Of a stretch of DNA of 64,000 bases, positions 1 through 10,526 are shown in pieces. The stretch's first letter is position 1, and every line of letters begins with the position of its first letter. The position numbers were made by a program, and so were the translations under genes. The notes under the pieces were generated by a model, which was given only the letters and a program-made list of their open reading frames with translations, was not told the origin of the DNA and did no database searches. Location: the NCBI GenBank assembly GCA_033977485.1, contig CM066989.1:34511095-34575094 (forward strand), in the 5' to 3' direction. Source of the stretch: Hydrangea macrophylla. Lineage: Eukaryota > Streptophyta > Magnoliopsida > Cornales > Hydrangeaceae.

Positions 1-13
1 CCCAACCATGCCC

Positions 14-56
14 GAACTACGTTGGACCTGATCCCCACTTGGCGGTACGTAGGCAG
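14..56 (+). repeat. Conserved box, copy 1 (GAACTACG ... GGTACGTAGGCAG)
   Basis: This matches the boxes at 2893-2934, 20551-20595, 60615-60660 and 60743-60788: GAACTACG, a CTGAT core, then TACGTAGGCAG, with a variable pyrimidine-rich middle. It lies in the 3' internal region of F. Its function is not known to me. Confidence 0.7.
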
Positions 57-270
57 ACTTTCAAAAAAAGAAAAAAGAAGGATGGCTCGCTAGGTCGAAA
101 ATCCGAAAGGACGCCTAGGCAAAAATTAGAGTTAAATCCAAGGTGAGCAATAACAAAAGAGAGAAAAGAGCTTGCTAGGTCACCTCACTGGTGCCTAGGC
201 AAAAGTTATGAGCATTTGAGAGATTAAAGTCACGGTCCATGCCTCAAGCCAGAAAATCACCTTCCACACT

Positions 271-478
271 AGGGGCAAACATCGGCTACCCGCCTCGTTT
301 GCCTGACTTTTACTATCTACCCTTCATACAAGGGGCAAACTTTGGTCACCTACCTCGTTTGCCCAAAACCTCCAATAAACCATCATCCAAACTAGGGGCA
401 AACTTCGGTCACCCACCTCGTTTGCTTATGAATCCCACTTTATACAGCTCAAACTAGGGGCAAACTCCGTTTGCCTAA
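271..478 (+). repeat. Minisatellite, about 60-63 bp x 4
   Basis: AGGGGCAAAC recurs at 271, 331, 394 and 456. In the first three copies it is followed by a CGGNTACC/GGTCACC block and CTCGTTTGC; the last copy is shortened. It lies in the 3' untranslated region of element F. The short ORF across it is a by-product of the repeat. Confidence 0.85.
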
Positions 479-1204
479 CACAATCCCTTCACACCAAGGG
501 CGAGTTTTCAAGTTACCAAGTTGTTTTGAAAATTTTGAAATAGAGCACCTTTTACTCTAAAAGCTAAGGCACTAATTCAAAGCACTTCCTGGAAGAAGCA
601 GAAAATTGACTAGATCACTAAGGAGGAATTTTCAAAAATCAGATTTATCAGTAAAGTGCTACCATGTTAAGATGAGGGGTGAACACCAAAAGAGAAATGG
701 TACATCATTTATGACAAAAGCACATCAAGTTTTGACAAAACGAGCTTGTGTCAAATATGTCATCCTCGTGCGTCAATGTCTGTCAAGTTTTTGAGTCTGT
801 TGTAGTCTCAAATGTGTAAGTCAACAGCGATTAATAAAATTTTCAAATCAAGTTATAAAGAGCATGCCAATACAAGCAGGAGTACCAAACACCATTACTG
901 TACCGGTTAAGGCGTCAGCATGAGAAACGTCCAAACTTAGGGCAAATGCGAATTCCAAACCATCGAAAGTTGACCATCATCTCCTTGCAACATAAGTCCA
1001 TGAGTGGCTGTTGATTACTTTCCCTCGTACATGCAACATAAGTCCATGAGTGGCTATTGATGGATCCCGATTCCGGGCCAGCAAGATTTGATCAACTATG
1101 AGAGATTCGAATTTGAATCCTGGTTCCCGGTCAAGAGAAGTAGTTGAAGAGAGATCCCAGAAAGAGTCGCTTCATCCCCAACAGATTCAGTTTAATCCCC
1201 AGCA

Positions 1205-2052
1205 GGCATATCGATTTGTACATCGTCAGTTCAATCTACGACAGTCACAGTAGTTCACTGTCGACTCGTCTTCTCGATTCGTACATCATCAGTTCAATCT
1301 ATAACAGTCATAGTAAGTTCACTATCGACTCGTCATCTCGATCCGTACATCGTTAGTTCAATCATGACAGTCACAGTAGTTCACTGTCGACTCGTCTTCT
1401 CGATTAGTTCAATCGTCAGTTCAATCTACGACAGTTACAGTAGTTCACTGTCAACTCGTCTTCTTGATTCGTACATCATCAGTTCAATCTATAACAGTCA
1501 TAGTAAGTTCACTATCGACTCGTCATCTCGATTCGTACGTCGTTAGTTCAATCATGACAGTCACAGTAAGTTCACTGTCGACTCGTCTTCTCGATTCGTA
1601 CATCATCAGTTCAATCTATAACAGTCATAGTAAGTTCACTATCGACTCGTCATCTCGATCCGTACATCGTTAGTTCAATCATGACAGTCACAGTAGTTCA
1701 CTGTCGACTCGTCTTCTCGATTAGTTCAATCGTCAGTTCAATCTACGACAGTTACAGTAGTTCACTGTCGACTCGTCTTCTTGATTCGTACATCATCAGT
1801 TCAATCTATAACAGTCATAGTAAGTTCACTATCGACTCGTCATCTCGATTCGTACATCGTTAGTTCAATCATGACAGTCACAGTAAGTTCACTGTCGACT
1901 CGTCTTCTCGATTCGTACATCGTTAGTTCAATCATGACAGTCACAGTAGTTCACTGTCGACTCGTCTTCTCGATTCGTACATCGTCAGTTCAATCACGAC
2001 AGTCACATTAGTTCACTGTCGACTCGTCTTCTCGATTAGTTCAATCGTCAGT
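1205..2052 (+). repeat. Minisatellite array with 317-bp higher-order period
   Basis: Monomers of about 52-64 bp built on CGATTCGTACATC, TCAGTTCAATC, ACAGTCACAGTA and GTTCACTGTCGACTCGTC are repeated head to tail. Blocks beginning at 1364 and 1681 repeat the same order of monomer variants, so five monomers form a higher-order unit of 317 bp. Serine-rich ORFs in two frames here are by-products of the array. Confidence 0.85.
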
Positions 2053-2335
2053 TCTTCTGGTCACGGTTAGTCCAACTGTTGATCCAATCCATGATAGTCA
2101 TAGTAGTTCACTGTTGACTCATCATCTCGATTCGTACATCGTCACTTCTTCTGGTCACGGTTAGTCCAACTGTTGATCCAATCCATGATAGTCACAGTAG
2201 TTCACTATTGACTCATCATCTCGATTCGTGCATCGTCACTTCTTCCGGTCACGGTTAGCCCAACTGTTGATCCAATCCATGATAGTCACAGTAGTTCATT
2301 GTCGACTCATCAGCTCGATTCGTACATCGTCAGTT
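2053..2335 (+). repeat. 94-bp tandem repeat x 3
   Basis: TCTTC(T/C)GGTCACGGTTAG recurs at 2053, 2147 and 2241, an exact 94-bp period. Each unit fuses a new segment (CCAACTGTTGATCCAATCC) to the monomer of the preceding array, so this looks like a later amplification from the array edge. Confidence 0.85.
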
Positions 2336-2892
2336 CATTAATCATCATTGGTTTACCATCACTCTCATTCAAAATATGCCGTGTTCATCATTCTCATTCA
2401 AAATCTTAGGCTTCTATGACCATTAATGGGGCTTCCATGTTCATCGCTTGACATCTCGGGATTTCATGTCCATCACTTGACGTCTCTTGACTTCTGTGTC
2501 CGTCTCTTAATTTCCAGGGCTTCCGTGTCCGTCGGTTAACTGTCAAACGGCATCTCCGAATATAGTCCTCCGGGACCCCACATCCAATTACATTCGCTTA
2601 CGAAGCACACTTTCCAAAATTCAGAAGTTTGCTCCGAGACCTAGGGTCTTCACACCTTGGTATCCCTATTCGGGTCAATAACTGCATCACAGTTAGAAAC
2701 ACTAGCACGACACAAGTCCACTTGGAGTGGTACACCCCACAGCACCTGCTCATTCTAGGATCAGAAAGCTAGGCATGATAGGACTCATGTACGAGATCAT
2801 ATCACATCCACACATTGCATATCATCCTCATATAGCATAGCATCCGCCTGATTGTTGTGTATGTGCATATGTGATTTATCCCTTTGTGCCCT

Positions 2893-2934
2893 GAACTACG
2901 TCCTGGTCTGATTCCCCTTGGGATACGTAGGCAG
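2893..2934 (+). repeat. Conserved box, copy 2
   Basis: GAACTACG, a CTGATTCC core and GGATACGTAGGCAGC, about 160 bp upstream of the polypurine tract of F. The matching boxes of element A sit about 135 and 260 bp upstream of its own polypurine tract, so position as well as sequence is conserved. Confidence 0.75.
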
Positions 2935-3080
2935 CTCACGCGGAGCACGACCAGCACTAACCTCATCATCCTTTCATCTTTTGCAACGCTATTTATCCTA
3001 AATCTATAGCCTCCAAAAGACCTGTCTCTTCAAAACTTTGGCACTCGCTTGCGACATGCGTTGCCTCGCAAGTTCATGCC

Positions 3081-3094
3081 AAAGAGGGGCAAAC
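3081..3094 (+). other. Polypurine tract of element F
   Basis: AAAGAGGGGCAAAC abuts the LTR start TGTAGACACC. It is nearly the same as the tract of element A at 60909-60922. It would prime plus-strand DNA synthesis. Confidence 0.85.
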
Positions 3095-3383
3095 TGTAGA
3101 CACCCCATTTTGTCGGCTATCAGATTTAGGAGACCCATAGCTTGGTGGTTCACAATGATCGTAAAAGACTCAAAAGGACTCCTGGAAGTCAGCTCTATCT
3201 CTCAGAATGCTCAGATTGACCAAAATGCCCCTGAAAGCCCGAAAGCTCCCAGATTTGGACCAAAAGTTCTGAAAACATGCTATGTCGTAAGAAAAGCGAT
3301 AAAATGAGTTTCTAAGAGAAATCAGATGAAATTGTTAACTCCCAGAGACCCCCGGAAGTCCCGGAAGTTCCCGGAAAGTCCCC

Positions 3384-3450
3384 GTTGACCGGTTTGACCA
3401 AGGTTTGACTAGGTTTGACCAAGGTTTGACCAGTTTGACCAAGTTTGACC
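3384..3450 (+). promoter_or_regulatory. TTGACC/T array in the U3 of element F
   Basis: Seven TTGAC cores occur in 67 bp, separated by GG, AAGG or A spacers, and more follow at 3587-3612. TTGACC/T is the core of the plant W-box bound by WRKY factors. The array lies about 725 bp upstream of the TATA-like box. A regulatory role is inferred only from motif density. Confidence 0.5.
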
Positions 3451-3970
3451 GAAAATCGTCCGAATTCACCAGAATCATTTTAAATCATGAGAAAAGTGTT
3501 AAAACAAGTTCCAAAAGAAAATCGACCGAAAACATCAGCTCCCGGGAACTCCCGGAGGTTTCCAGAACTTCCCGGGAATCCCAGGTTTGACCAGTTTGAT
3601 CAGAATTTGACTTTGGAACCGGGGCACCGAAACAATTTTCAAATATTTTTCATGGATACTAGAGGTCAATAGCTTTCCAACGGTATATCGCACATAATTC
3701 CTGGATTTAAAACGAATTTATTTTGAATTTCCGAAGGCGAAAAAGGCGATCAAATCAGCATTTATCGTGAATACCGCAAAACTTTTCAAAGTGACCTATC
3801 CCCGAACTATTTTTTATGTAAAGTAGACTCCATTACCTTTCCAACGGTATATCACAACCTCAATTTGGAGTTCGTATGCATTTTCTGTGAATTTCGGACG
3901 AAATAGGGCCTTTTCGCGAATACCGGAACCTCTGGGGGCCTAAACGTAATTTTCTGGGCTTCTGAGGAGC

Positions 3971-4030
3971 AGTGCCGCCGCGGCACTGGCCCAATGCCGC
4001 CGCGGCACTGGCCCAGTGCCGCCGCGGCAC
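3971..4030 (+). repeat. 22-bp GC-rich palindromic repeat x 3
   Basis: GTGCCGCCGCGGCAC (ATGCC... in the middle copy) is repeated three times with a 22-bp period. Each unit can form a 7-bp stem (GTGCCGC/GCGGCAC) around one base. It stands out in an AT-rich LTR, about 145 bp upstream of the TATA-like box. Confidence 0.8.
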
Positions 4031-4174
4031 TCATCCCTCGCAGAGTCCATTTTTGTAATTTTTTTGGGGGTCCAATTTGATTAATTGAAAGCCAAAACGA
4101 CATAGTTTTATGTTCACAGTTGTTTGGGACCAATGGGAGTACTTCTAAAACCCCAAAACCACCCCAAATTGGCC

Positions 4175-4182
4175 TATTTAAA
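4175..4182 (+). promoter_or_regulatory. TATA-like box of the F LTR
   Basis: TATTTAAA is followed by a C-rich stretch and a purine-rich leader. It is the best TATA candidate in the LTR; the start site is not confirmed. Confidence 0.45.
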
Positions 4183-6409
4183 CCCCCCTTTGCTCTTCAT
4201 TTTGGGGGAGCCAAGTGCAAAGCTTGAAAACTTGTAGAGAAGAAGAGAGATAGAGATAGGTTTAGAAGAGAGAAAGGGAGCTTCTCCCATTGATTTTCCA
4301 TAAGAAAGTGAGTTTTATTCTTGTTTTCTTCCATCATCCTTCTATATACTTCACATTCAAAGTCCACTCCAACCCTCATTCTTGAGCATTCATGAGATAG
4401 GAAGCTACTTCCATGTCCAAATGTCAAAATCTATGAGTGAAACACCAAGCTACAAGTCCAAAATCACATTGATTATCATCTATTGATTGCTATTTACTTG
4501 CTTTGATTATATATATGTTCATCTCTCCTTATCTCATTTCTTTTTCTTTTCTTTATTTACTTACTAGTTCATCATCATCTAAGTGATGACATGAAGTTTG
4601 GGGTGAGTGAATCCTTATGGATAGTAGCTCTTGACCTCAAAAACATGTTTGATAGATGATGATCATAACCTCAATACTTCCAAGGTATTCTTGGAATGTA
4701 TTGAAGTTATGTCCAAAAATAAAATAAATCTCTCCAACAATCTTGGAGGTTCTTAAATGATGAGTTTGATGTAGGTATTCTAAGTGGCTATGATCCTTAT
4801 TGAGTGTTGAAAACATGTTTTCAAAACATCTATTTCAAAACCCCTCTCAATCCCTCTCATTTGGTTTCAAGAAACAAAACTTTGTTTTCCCCAAAATCTT
4901 CAAAACAATGAGTCAAAACAGTGAGTGAGTTGAGTTTAAAGATTTTTCTAGAACTCAATACTCAACATATGGATACAAGGCCACTTGGAAAGTCTTCCTA
5001 ACTCATTGGAGAACACCTATGATTTTTGGTTTGACTTGGAAGTACTTGGAAATGGTCCATTTGGGTCCCAACATTCCTTCCAAACATTCTGTTTTTGCTG
5101 TCACAGCAGCTAGGTCAACTTACGACCTCTTTTCCAGAAATCTTTTCCAAAAAGGGTGGTCCTAACTTATTTTTCCCTTAAACTTCAATGTCTTAGGGAA
5201 CTTTCTGTATAAAATGGGCCTCTAGATCATTTGTTTTCATTTTCTAAGATTTTCTAACATTTCAGTCGACGGTACGGACTCTGTTTCTGAGTGACCTTCA
5301 TTGTTTATATGATTTCTCTCATTCTGTGATAGCTATTCAAGATTGGCTTTTTGGGATGTGTCCTAGACACAATAAGGAAGATCTCCATAAAAAATCATGC
5401 ACTGGAAACATTCCTAACCCCTCTTTTCAAATTCCAAAAGATCATGCTACTGTTCTGTCCACTATTCACAGCAAGCACATTTCAACTTTTATTCTTTGAT
5501 TTGATGCTCATATGCATTCCAAATTAACCCATATCTTAGGAAGTAGTTCATACTACATTTGTACACATCCCATGTTAATTTCATTCATTCATTCATACAC
5601 ATTTTAGACTTCTAAGTCATTCTAGGAATCCATGAACACAAAGCACACTACAACCTTGGTACATTTTAGATACATGCATTGCATTCATGCAAGATTTGGG
5701 GTTTTTGTAACTCTTAATCTAAGAAGATTATAAGGAATGATCATGATCACACGTTCATGCTTCCCCTCGATCTAATCGTCCTTTCTCATCCGTCCCGGGG
5801 ATTGAGAAGATCTTCTTTTCTCAAAGAATAACATGCATCATACTAGCTTGCTAAGCATATTTTGATTTCTTTGATTATTTGTTTCAAGAACAATTCATGT
5901 CCCCCTTTTTAGATTAGGAAGTCTTGATTATTTGATATATGATTAGACGATTTTTCCTAGGTTTATTTGTGTGATCTTTCACTTTACATTGTATGATATT
6001 TGGCTTAGATCTTATGAATGATATCTTATCTTTAGATCTTCCATTTCGAATTTTCTTATGTGATGTAATATACTATCATAGTATTAATTGTCGAACCATA
6101 CATAGTATAAGATGATTATTTGGATGCTAATTGAGGCCCGTCGAAAGACGGGGCGAGTTGAGGGTGTTTTAGTCGCGACAAAGGCTCCTTCCTCTCTCGT
6201 ACCAAAACCCCGAACCAAGTTCTTTGGTTATGAAGGGCCGGTGCCTTTTATCCATTTGGGTGAGTCAAAATTAGGTTTCTTGGTTCCTTAAAGACCAAGT
6301 GGCGACTCTGTATCTGTTTTCAACAGACCTTTCATTTTCTTCCTTTGATTCAAATCAATTTCAAAACAATCTCAAACAAGAGAGAAGTGGTCCACTTCCG
6401 GTGTCCACA

Positions 6410-8083
6410 GATTTCAATCTCATCCAAAACTCTCACCAATATCTAGAGAGAGGAGAGAGAAGGGAGATTTGGAGCCAACGGGCTTTGCGACGACAAATGG
6501 CGACCGTTCGTCCGTCAGATTTTCTCCAGATTTCAGATTTGAACTCGTGGAGGTAAGATCTACGTTTTGATACCACTTAGGCCGTGTTTGGCCAAGTTTT
6601 GTAAAAATCTTAATTTTGGACTTTTGGGAAAAACAGGTATAAACTTGTAGGAATCGTACCAAATTCGAAATCCGACGTTTATTTAGCCTCCTAGTCGATC
6701 CTTCAAAGTTTGGGGGAAATCGCACGAGGTATGAAGTTCTAACTTGTGAAATATAGGGAAATACATGTTTTATATTTCGACGACGAAATTGAGATCCGGG
6801 CGAAACCCATGTGTTAATTGTAGGCCCGTTAATTATGCACGCGCTAATTTGTGAAAAGCATGTCTAAATTTACGCGAGCACGTTAAGTTGTCTATGTGGG
6901 TCAAAGGGGAGTCTTATACAAATTCATGCCGGAGTAAGCTTCTCGATGTTTGAGAATTTAGTAGCGACGGCTACTGTGCATGGTTGATAGACTTGGACTT
7001 GCCATGGCACTTGTGGATACAATGGTTGATAGACTTGGACTTGCCATTGGTATCGCGATTTAAGGCTTGGACTTGCCGCTACCGGATGAATGCGTATTTT
7101 TCTTCCTAGAGACTATTGTATGATTTATGAGATTAAAGCATGATTTGTCATATATTGTACATGTTAGACTTGTACGCTCAGCATATAGCTGAGCAGTGGA
7201 GATGTACTCCATTGCAGGTAAAAAGAAGGACAAGAAGAATCGTGAGGAGTGAGGCCGAGGAACGCCGGGGATTTCACACTTGTATATGTTTTGTTTTAAA
7301 TTCCTAACTTGTGTAAGGATTGGTAATATGTTGTAATATGAACATGGATTAGTTCGTAGTGTTGCAATCTTGTACTTGAACGTCTGTAATTATGTTTTAA
7401 TGCGTTAAAATCAGTTGTGGTTGTGTTTTGTTGTTGGTATTGAGTAGCATGAGTTGTTAAATTTTCATCACAGGGCTGCCAGCAGGGGAGCAGTCGACTG
7501 GACCCAGGGTCAGTCGACTGGACCTCGTGGGATTGAGGCACTGAAGGTATATTATAAGAGAAGCAGTCGACTGACCCCCTTGGACAGTCGACTGAACACT
7601 GTTGATTTGGGCTACTGCTTCTATTGGTAGAAAAGCAGTCGACTGGTTTCTGAAAGAAGTCGACTGGGCAGTCGACTGGACCTCTGTTGTGGATTTAGGG
7701 TTTTAGTTTCTGTCAGGCACAGTCGACTGAACCCTAGTACAGTCGACTGGGCAGTCGACTGAACCTCTGTATTTTCAAATGGATTCTTGTGAACACTCTT
7801 GTTTGAACAAAACTTTTTATAACTCTGATTTCAATGGATTTTACAAACTCAGAGGGTAATGTTCCCTAAGTTTTAAAATACCCAGGGTTGTTTTAAAGTT
7901 CTTTCCGCTGCGTATCGTTAGATGATGTTTGGATGAGCCTTGGTGGCGTGCCACGTGTCCTATTTCCACGCGTAGTGGGATGGTCGTGATAATAGCCACA
8001 GTAATGCCCTAATGTGCTGGGATTTCTCGAATACACTGACCGATATAACTTTATCCTGGTTCAACAGATTGCCACCCCGATTA
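6410..8083 (+). mobile_element. Remnant G: LTR-like relic of a Ty3-gypsy (perhaps chromovirus) element
   Basis: No coding sequence is visible. The GCTGAGCAG...CATTGCAGGT segment near 7185-7220, followed by a charged stretch, resembles the place in the B LTR where CAGCTTCTTGAAGCTG is followed by TTTGCAGGTT. A short tandem duplication of GGTTGATAGACTTGGACTT lies at about 6980-7050. Neither LTR border nor target duplication could be found, so this is a low-confidence assignment; it may simply be decayed repeat. Confidence 0.35.
7491..7761 (+). repeat. CAGTCGACTG palindrome array
   Basis: Nine perfect CAGTCGACTG palindromes start at 7491, 7511, 7564, 7585, 7636, 7669, 7720, 7740 and 7752, plus one imperfect copy at 7657. 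Spacing is irregular (10-50 bp) and the flanks are diverged, often GGACC or GAACC, so the decamer is more conserved than the sequence between copies. Confidence 0.85.
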
Positions 8084-8104
8084 CACTACACCAAAACAAC
8101 AAAT

Positions 8105-8275
8105 TTGTCACCCTTAATTTCGCTAACTTTGTCACTGTCTTTAGCAGTGACAAAATTATCACCGTCATTAACGATGACAAATTAGAATTGGTGACAAAAG
8201 TAACATTTTGCACTGCATACAACAGTGACAATATATATTAAACAATTGTCACTGTCGATAACGGTGACAAACGTG
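8105..8275 (+). repeat. Left subterminal TGTCAC/GTGACA array of H
   Basis: TTTGTCACC, TTTGTCACTG, AGTGACAAA, GATGACAAA, GGTGACAAA and similar motifs alternate in direct and inverted order. In CACTA elements such motifs bind the transposase; that role here is inferred. Confidence 0.7.
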
Positions 8276-8358
8276 GCCTAAATGAACACTCCCAAATCTC
8301 CCCGCCAATAATTGGTTTCCCCCCAACTTTATCAAATGAGACAGATCCAAAAGTAGTT

Positions 8359-8379
8359 CCCCCCCCCCCCCCCCCCCCC
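8359..8379. repeat. Poly(C) tract, 21 nt
   Basis: Twenty-one consecutive C. It is a likely place for length error in the assembly. Confidence 0.9.
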
Positions 8380-8676
8380 GATCTAGGAGTGTGTCTCCCT
8401 CTCTCGCCCTCTCTTCCTCCTCCTTAGCTTACTATTTTTTTTTTCATTATTCCCGACTCAGGGCCGCCCCCAAGAATTATGGTCTTAAGCTTTGACCGCC
8501 TTCAACACATCTATCTCCCATTGTGCAGTTTTTTAGGGCTTCTTTGATTCAAGTTTTTCATTGGAGGATCTTTGATTCAGTTTGTGATTTGGGATTTCCT
8601 TTTAGTTAAATCTGTTCTTTTTGAGATTGTTGACCTTCGTTTCTTACCCTAATGGGTGTTTCTTCATTTGCTTCAG

Positions 8677-8958
8677 GCTCTACAAAAAAGAAGACCCAGC
8701 TTTGGAAGGGATGTGTTTATTATAACAGAACGCACCACCGTCGCTGGGAGCAAACCCAAACCCTAACGTGGAGCTAAGAGGTGTTGGACTCTTGCAGATT
8801 TTGCGGCGATGGCTCTCATAGTCTCACTCACTTCTTTGCTCGCAACCACCATCACCACCAGCTCTCTCTTCTCCACCAACATCGGTACCACCGACAACCT
8901 GCAGGATCCCCTATCTCTCTTTACTCTCCCTCTCTCTATAAACCCAAACAACCCCTGA
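8677..8958 (+). pseudogene. Possible captured host-gene fragments inside H
   Basis: A splice-acceptor-like CATTTGCTTCAG ends at 8676. The frame that follows (8677-8777) encodes a short peptide with QLWKG...VYYN...RRWEQ, whose spacing recalls a WW domain, and then stops at TAA. At 8809-8958 a 49-codon ORF starts with a hydrophobic segment (MALIVSLTSLLATT). Around it are pyrimidine-rich leader-like sequences. Together they look like pieces of a plant gene copied into a CACTA element, but the peptides are short and I cannot name a donor; chance similarity is possible. Confidence 0.3.
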
Positions 8959-9834
8959 ACACCTCTTAGCTCTGTAACCTCCGAAAACCCTAGTCCTCCC
9001 TAATTTTTCACCATCGACAGCGAACCACTTTTGGAGATAACAATCGCCACTCATTGAAACTTATCCATTTCGTATTTTGTTTTCAGAATCTGCCCAGTGA
9101 AAAAGGTATGGCTTACCCTTTTTTTTTTGATTTACTAGTATATTTCTTTGAATTTACTGTAATTTGTGGTGGAAAGGAGGGGCTACATGGCGAGAGTGTT
9201 TGTCTAATCAAATATATATATATATATATATTTTTTTTTTTGCAATTCAAGCTTACTTCACAATGATTGTATTGATGTAGAGGACATTAATGCTTATTGT
9301 CTATGGAGATTGCCTTTCATTAGTCTTAATTTAATAGGTATTTGTATAAATTATTTAAGTTTTGGCACTGAGTTCAAATTAATTGTTCAACCTCTGTAAA
9401 GTAGTGCTTGTTGCTCTGAACATAATATTTATCATTGAGAATCTTATGAGGGTTTGTCTTGTCCATTACCCTGATCTCACATTTTAGATTCATTTTTGTA
9501 GGCTATTGCTAGTCACTGATTCCCACTATTAGCGTGTGTTCATATATTTTGAACATATCGACTGAGTGCACACAAGAATGTGTCATTCCCTTTTCCGTTC
9601 TTTTTCTCACTTTCCTTATGTGGGTTTGTAAAACGTTGATTGTTGATTGTTGCTTAAGGAAATGTTTTAGGCACCTACCATTGTGGATGACACTTTTTAT
9701 TCTTGTTGCAGTATGGATTACTAATTAGGGCTGGATTTTGGTTTAGCTCGAGATCGTTGAGGGATTGACCTCTCCTAATGTGCTGGTATTGTTTCCGAAA
9801 TTCATTTTTTTCTATTTTGGTGATTTTTAATATC

Positions 9835-10085
9835 AGAAATAATGAATATATGGATAAATAAAGGATAACTCTTGGGGCACATAAGAATCTCACATAAAAA
9901 AGATACATAAACTTTATGTGTCTATCTCTCTCCTCTCTGGACCCCACAGACACTGTGGGAGAAATAATGAATATATGGATAAATAAAGGATAACTCTTGG
10001 GGCATATAAGAATCTCACATAAACAAGATACATAAACCACAATGTGTCTATCTCTCTGCTGATGGGGTCCACTGATACTGTATAT
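9835..10085 (+). repeat. 125-bp tandem duplication
   Basis: AGAAATAATGAATATATGG occurs at 9835 and 9960. The units share the AAGGATAACTCTTGGGGCA and TGTGTCTATCTCTCT blocks and differ by scattered substitutions. It lies inside H. Confidence 0.85.
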
Positions 10086-10351
10086 AAAGCTCAAAAATAA
10101 AGGCCCTAGAATTTACTTTATAAGAATTTAGACGTCAATCCAAAGTAAAGTGCAAAGAAGGAAAATTGCAAAACCTTATACGATACACTATATATGCCTT
10201 TGTTGGTTTTGCATTAAGATAGAGATGCAAGAACACCTTAGGTGGGTTGTCATTAACGAAATCAGTTGATAGCTAAAGGTGCAAGTGACGCAAAACGTGG
10301 AGTAGTTATTTTAGGAAGTCAGAGAATTCATAAATAAATAAAAGAATACAT

Positions 10352-10526
10352 TTTTGCTAATCCCAAAATTGCTCACCTTTGCTCACCCTCCTCTCTCATT
10401 GGCTAATGCAGTGGACCCAAGATTAAATGAGAATTAATTAATGATGTAAAATACTAGACCCCCAGTGCATTAGCCAATGGGAAATGATGGTGAGCAAAAG
10501 GTGAGCAGTTTTGGGGTGAGCAAAAC
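10352..10526. mobile_element. MITE-like inverted repeat
   Basis: The left arm (CCCAAAATTGCTCACC ... CATTGGCTAATGCAGTGG) is mirrored by the right arm (CCAGTGCATTAGCCAATG ... GGTGAGCAGTTTTGGG). Each arm is about 60 bp, around a 40-bp AT-rich centre. Both arms extend outward into TTTTGCT/AGCAAAA. I could not fix a target duplication. A small non-autonomous DNA transposon is the best reading; the transcript would fold into a long hairpin. Confidence 0.65.

Larger units (their letters stand above)
1..3094 (+). mobile_element. Element F: 3' internal noncoding part of an Ogre/Tat-like retrotransposon
   Basis: This stretch ends in a purine run directly before an LTR that starts TGTAGACACC, so it is the 3' end of the internal region of a Ty3-gypsy element whose coding part lies left of the window. 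I see no pol homology in any frame. It is packed with minisatellites (271-478, 1205-2052, 2053-2335) and holds two copies of a short box that recurs in element A. Long repeat-rich 3' untranslated regions are usual for Ogre/Tat elements. Between the repeats (479-1204 and 2336-2892) I see only AT-rich or degenerate sequence. Confidence 0.75.
3095..6409 (+). repeat. 3' LTR of element F (about 3.3 kb)
   Basis: The LTR starts TGTAGACACCCCATTTT, as in the element A LTR, and ends GGTGTCCACA at 6409. About 107 bp before the end it carries GTGGCGACTCTG, also found about 145 bp before the end of the A LTR. U3 holds a TTGACC array and a GC-rich palindrome cluster; a TATA-like box lies at 4175. The rest is R/U5 with no coding potential. 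The other LTR lies outside the window, so the right boundary is inferred by comparison with A. Confidence 0.7.

Noticed and set aside
1144..2011. Serine-rich ORFs in the F minisatellite
   Set aside because: Open frames caused by a repeat lacking stops; no start context or homology.
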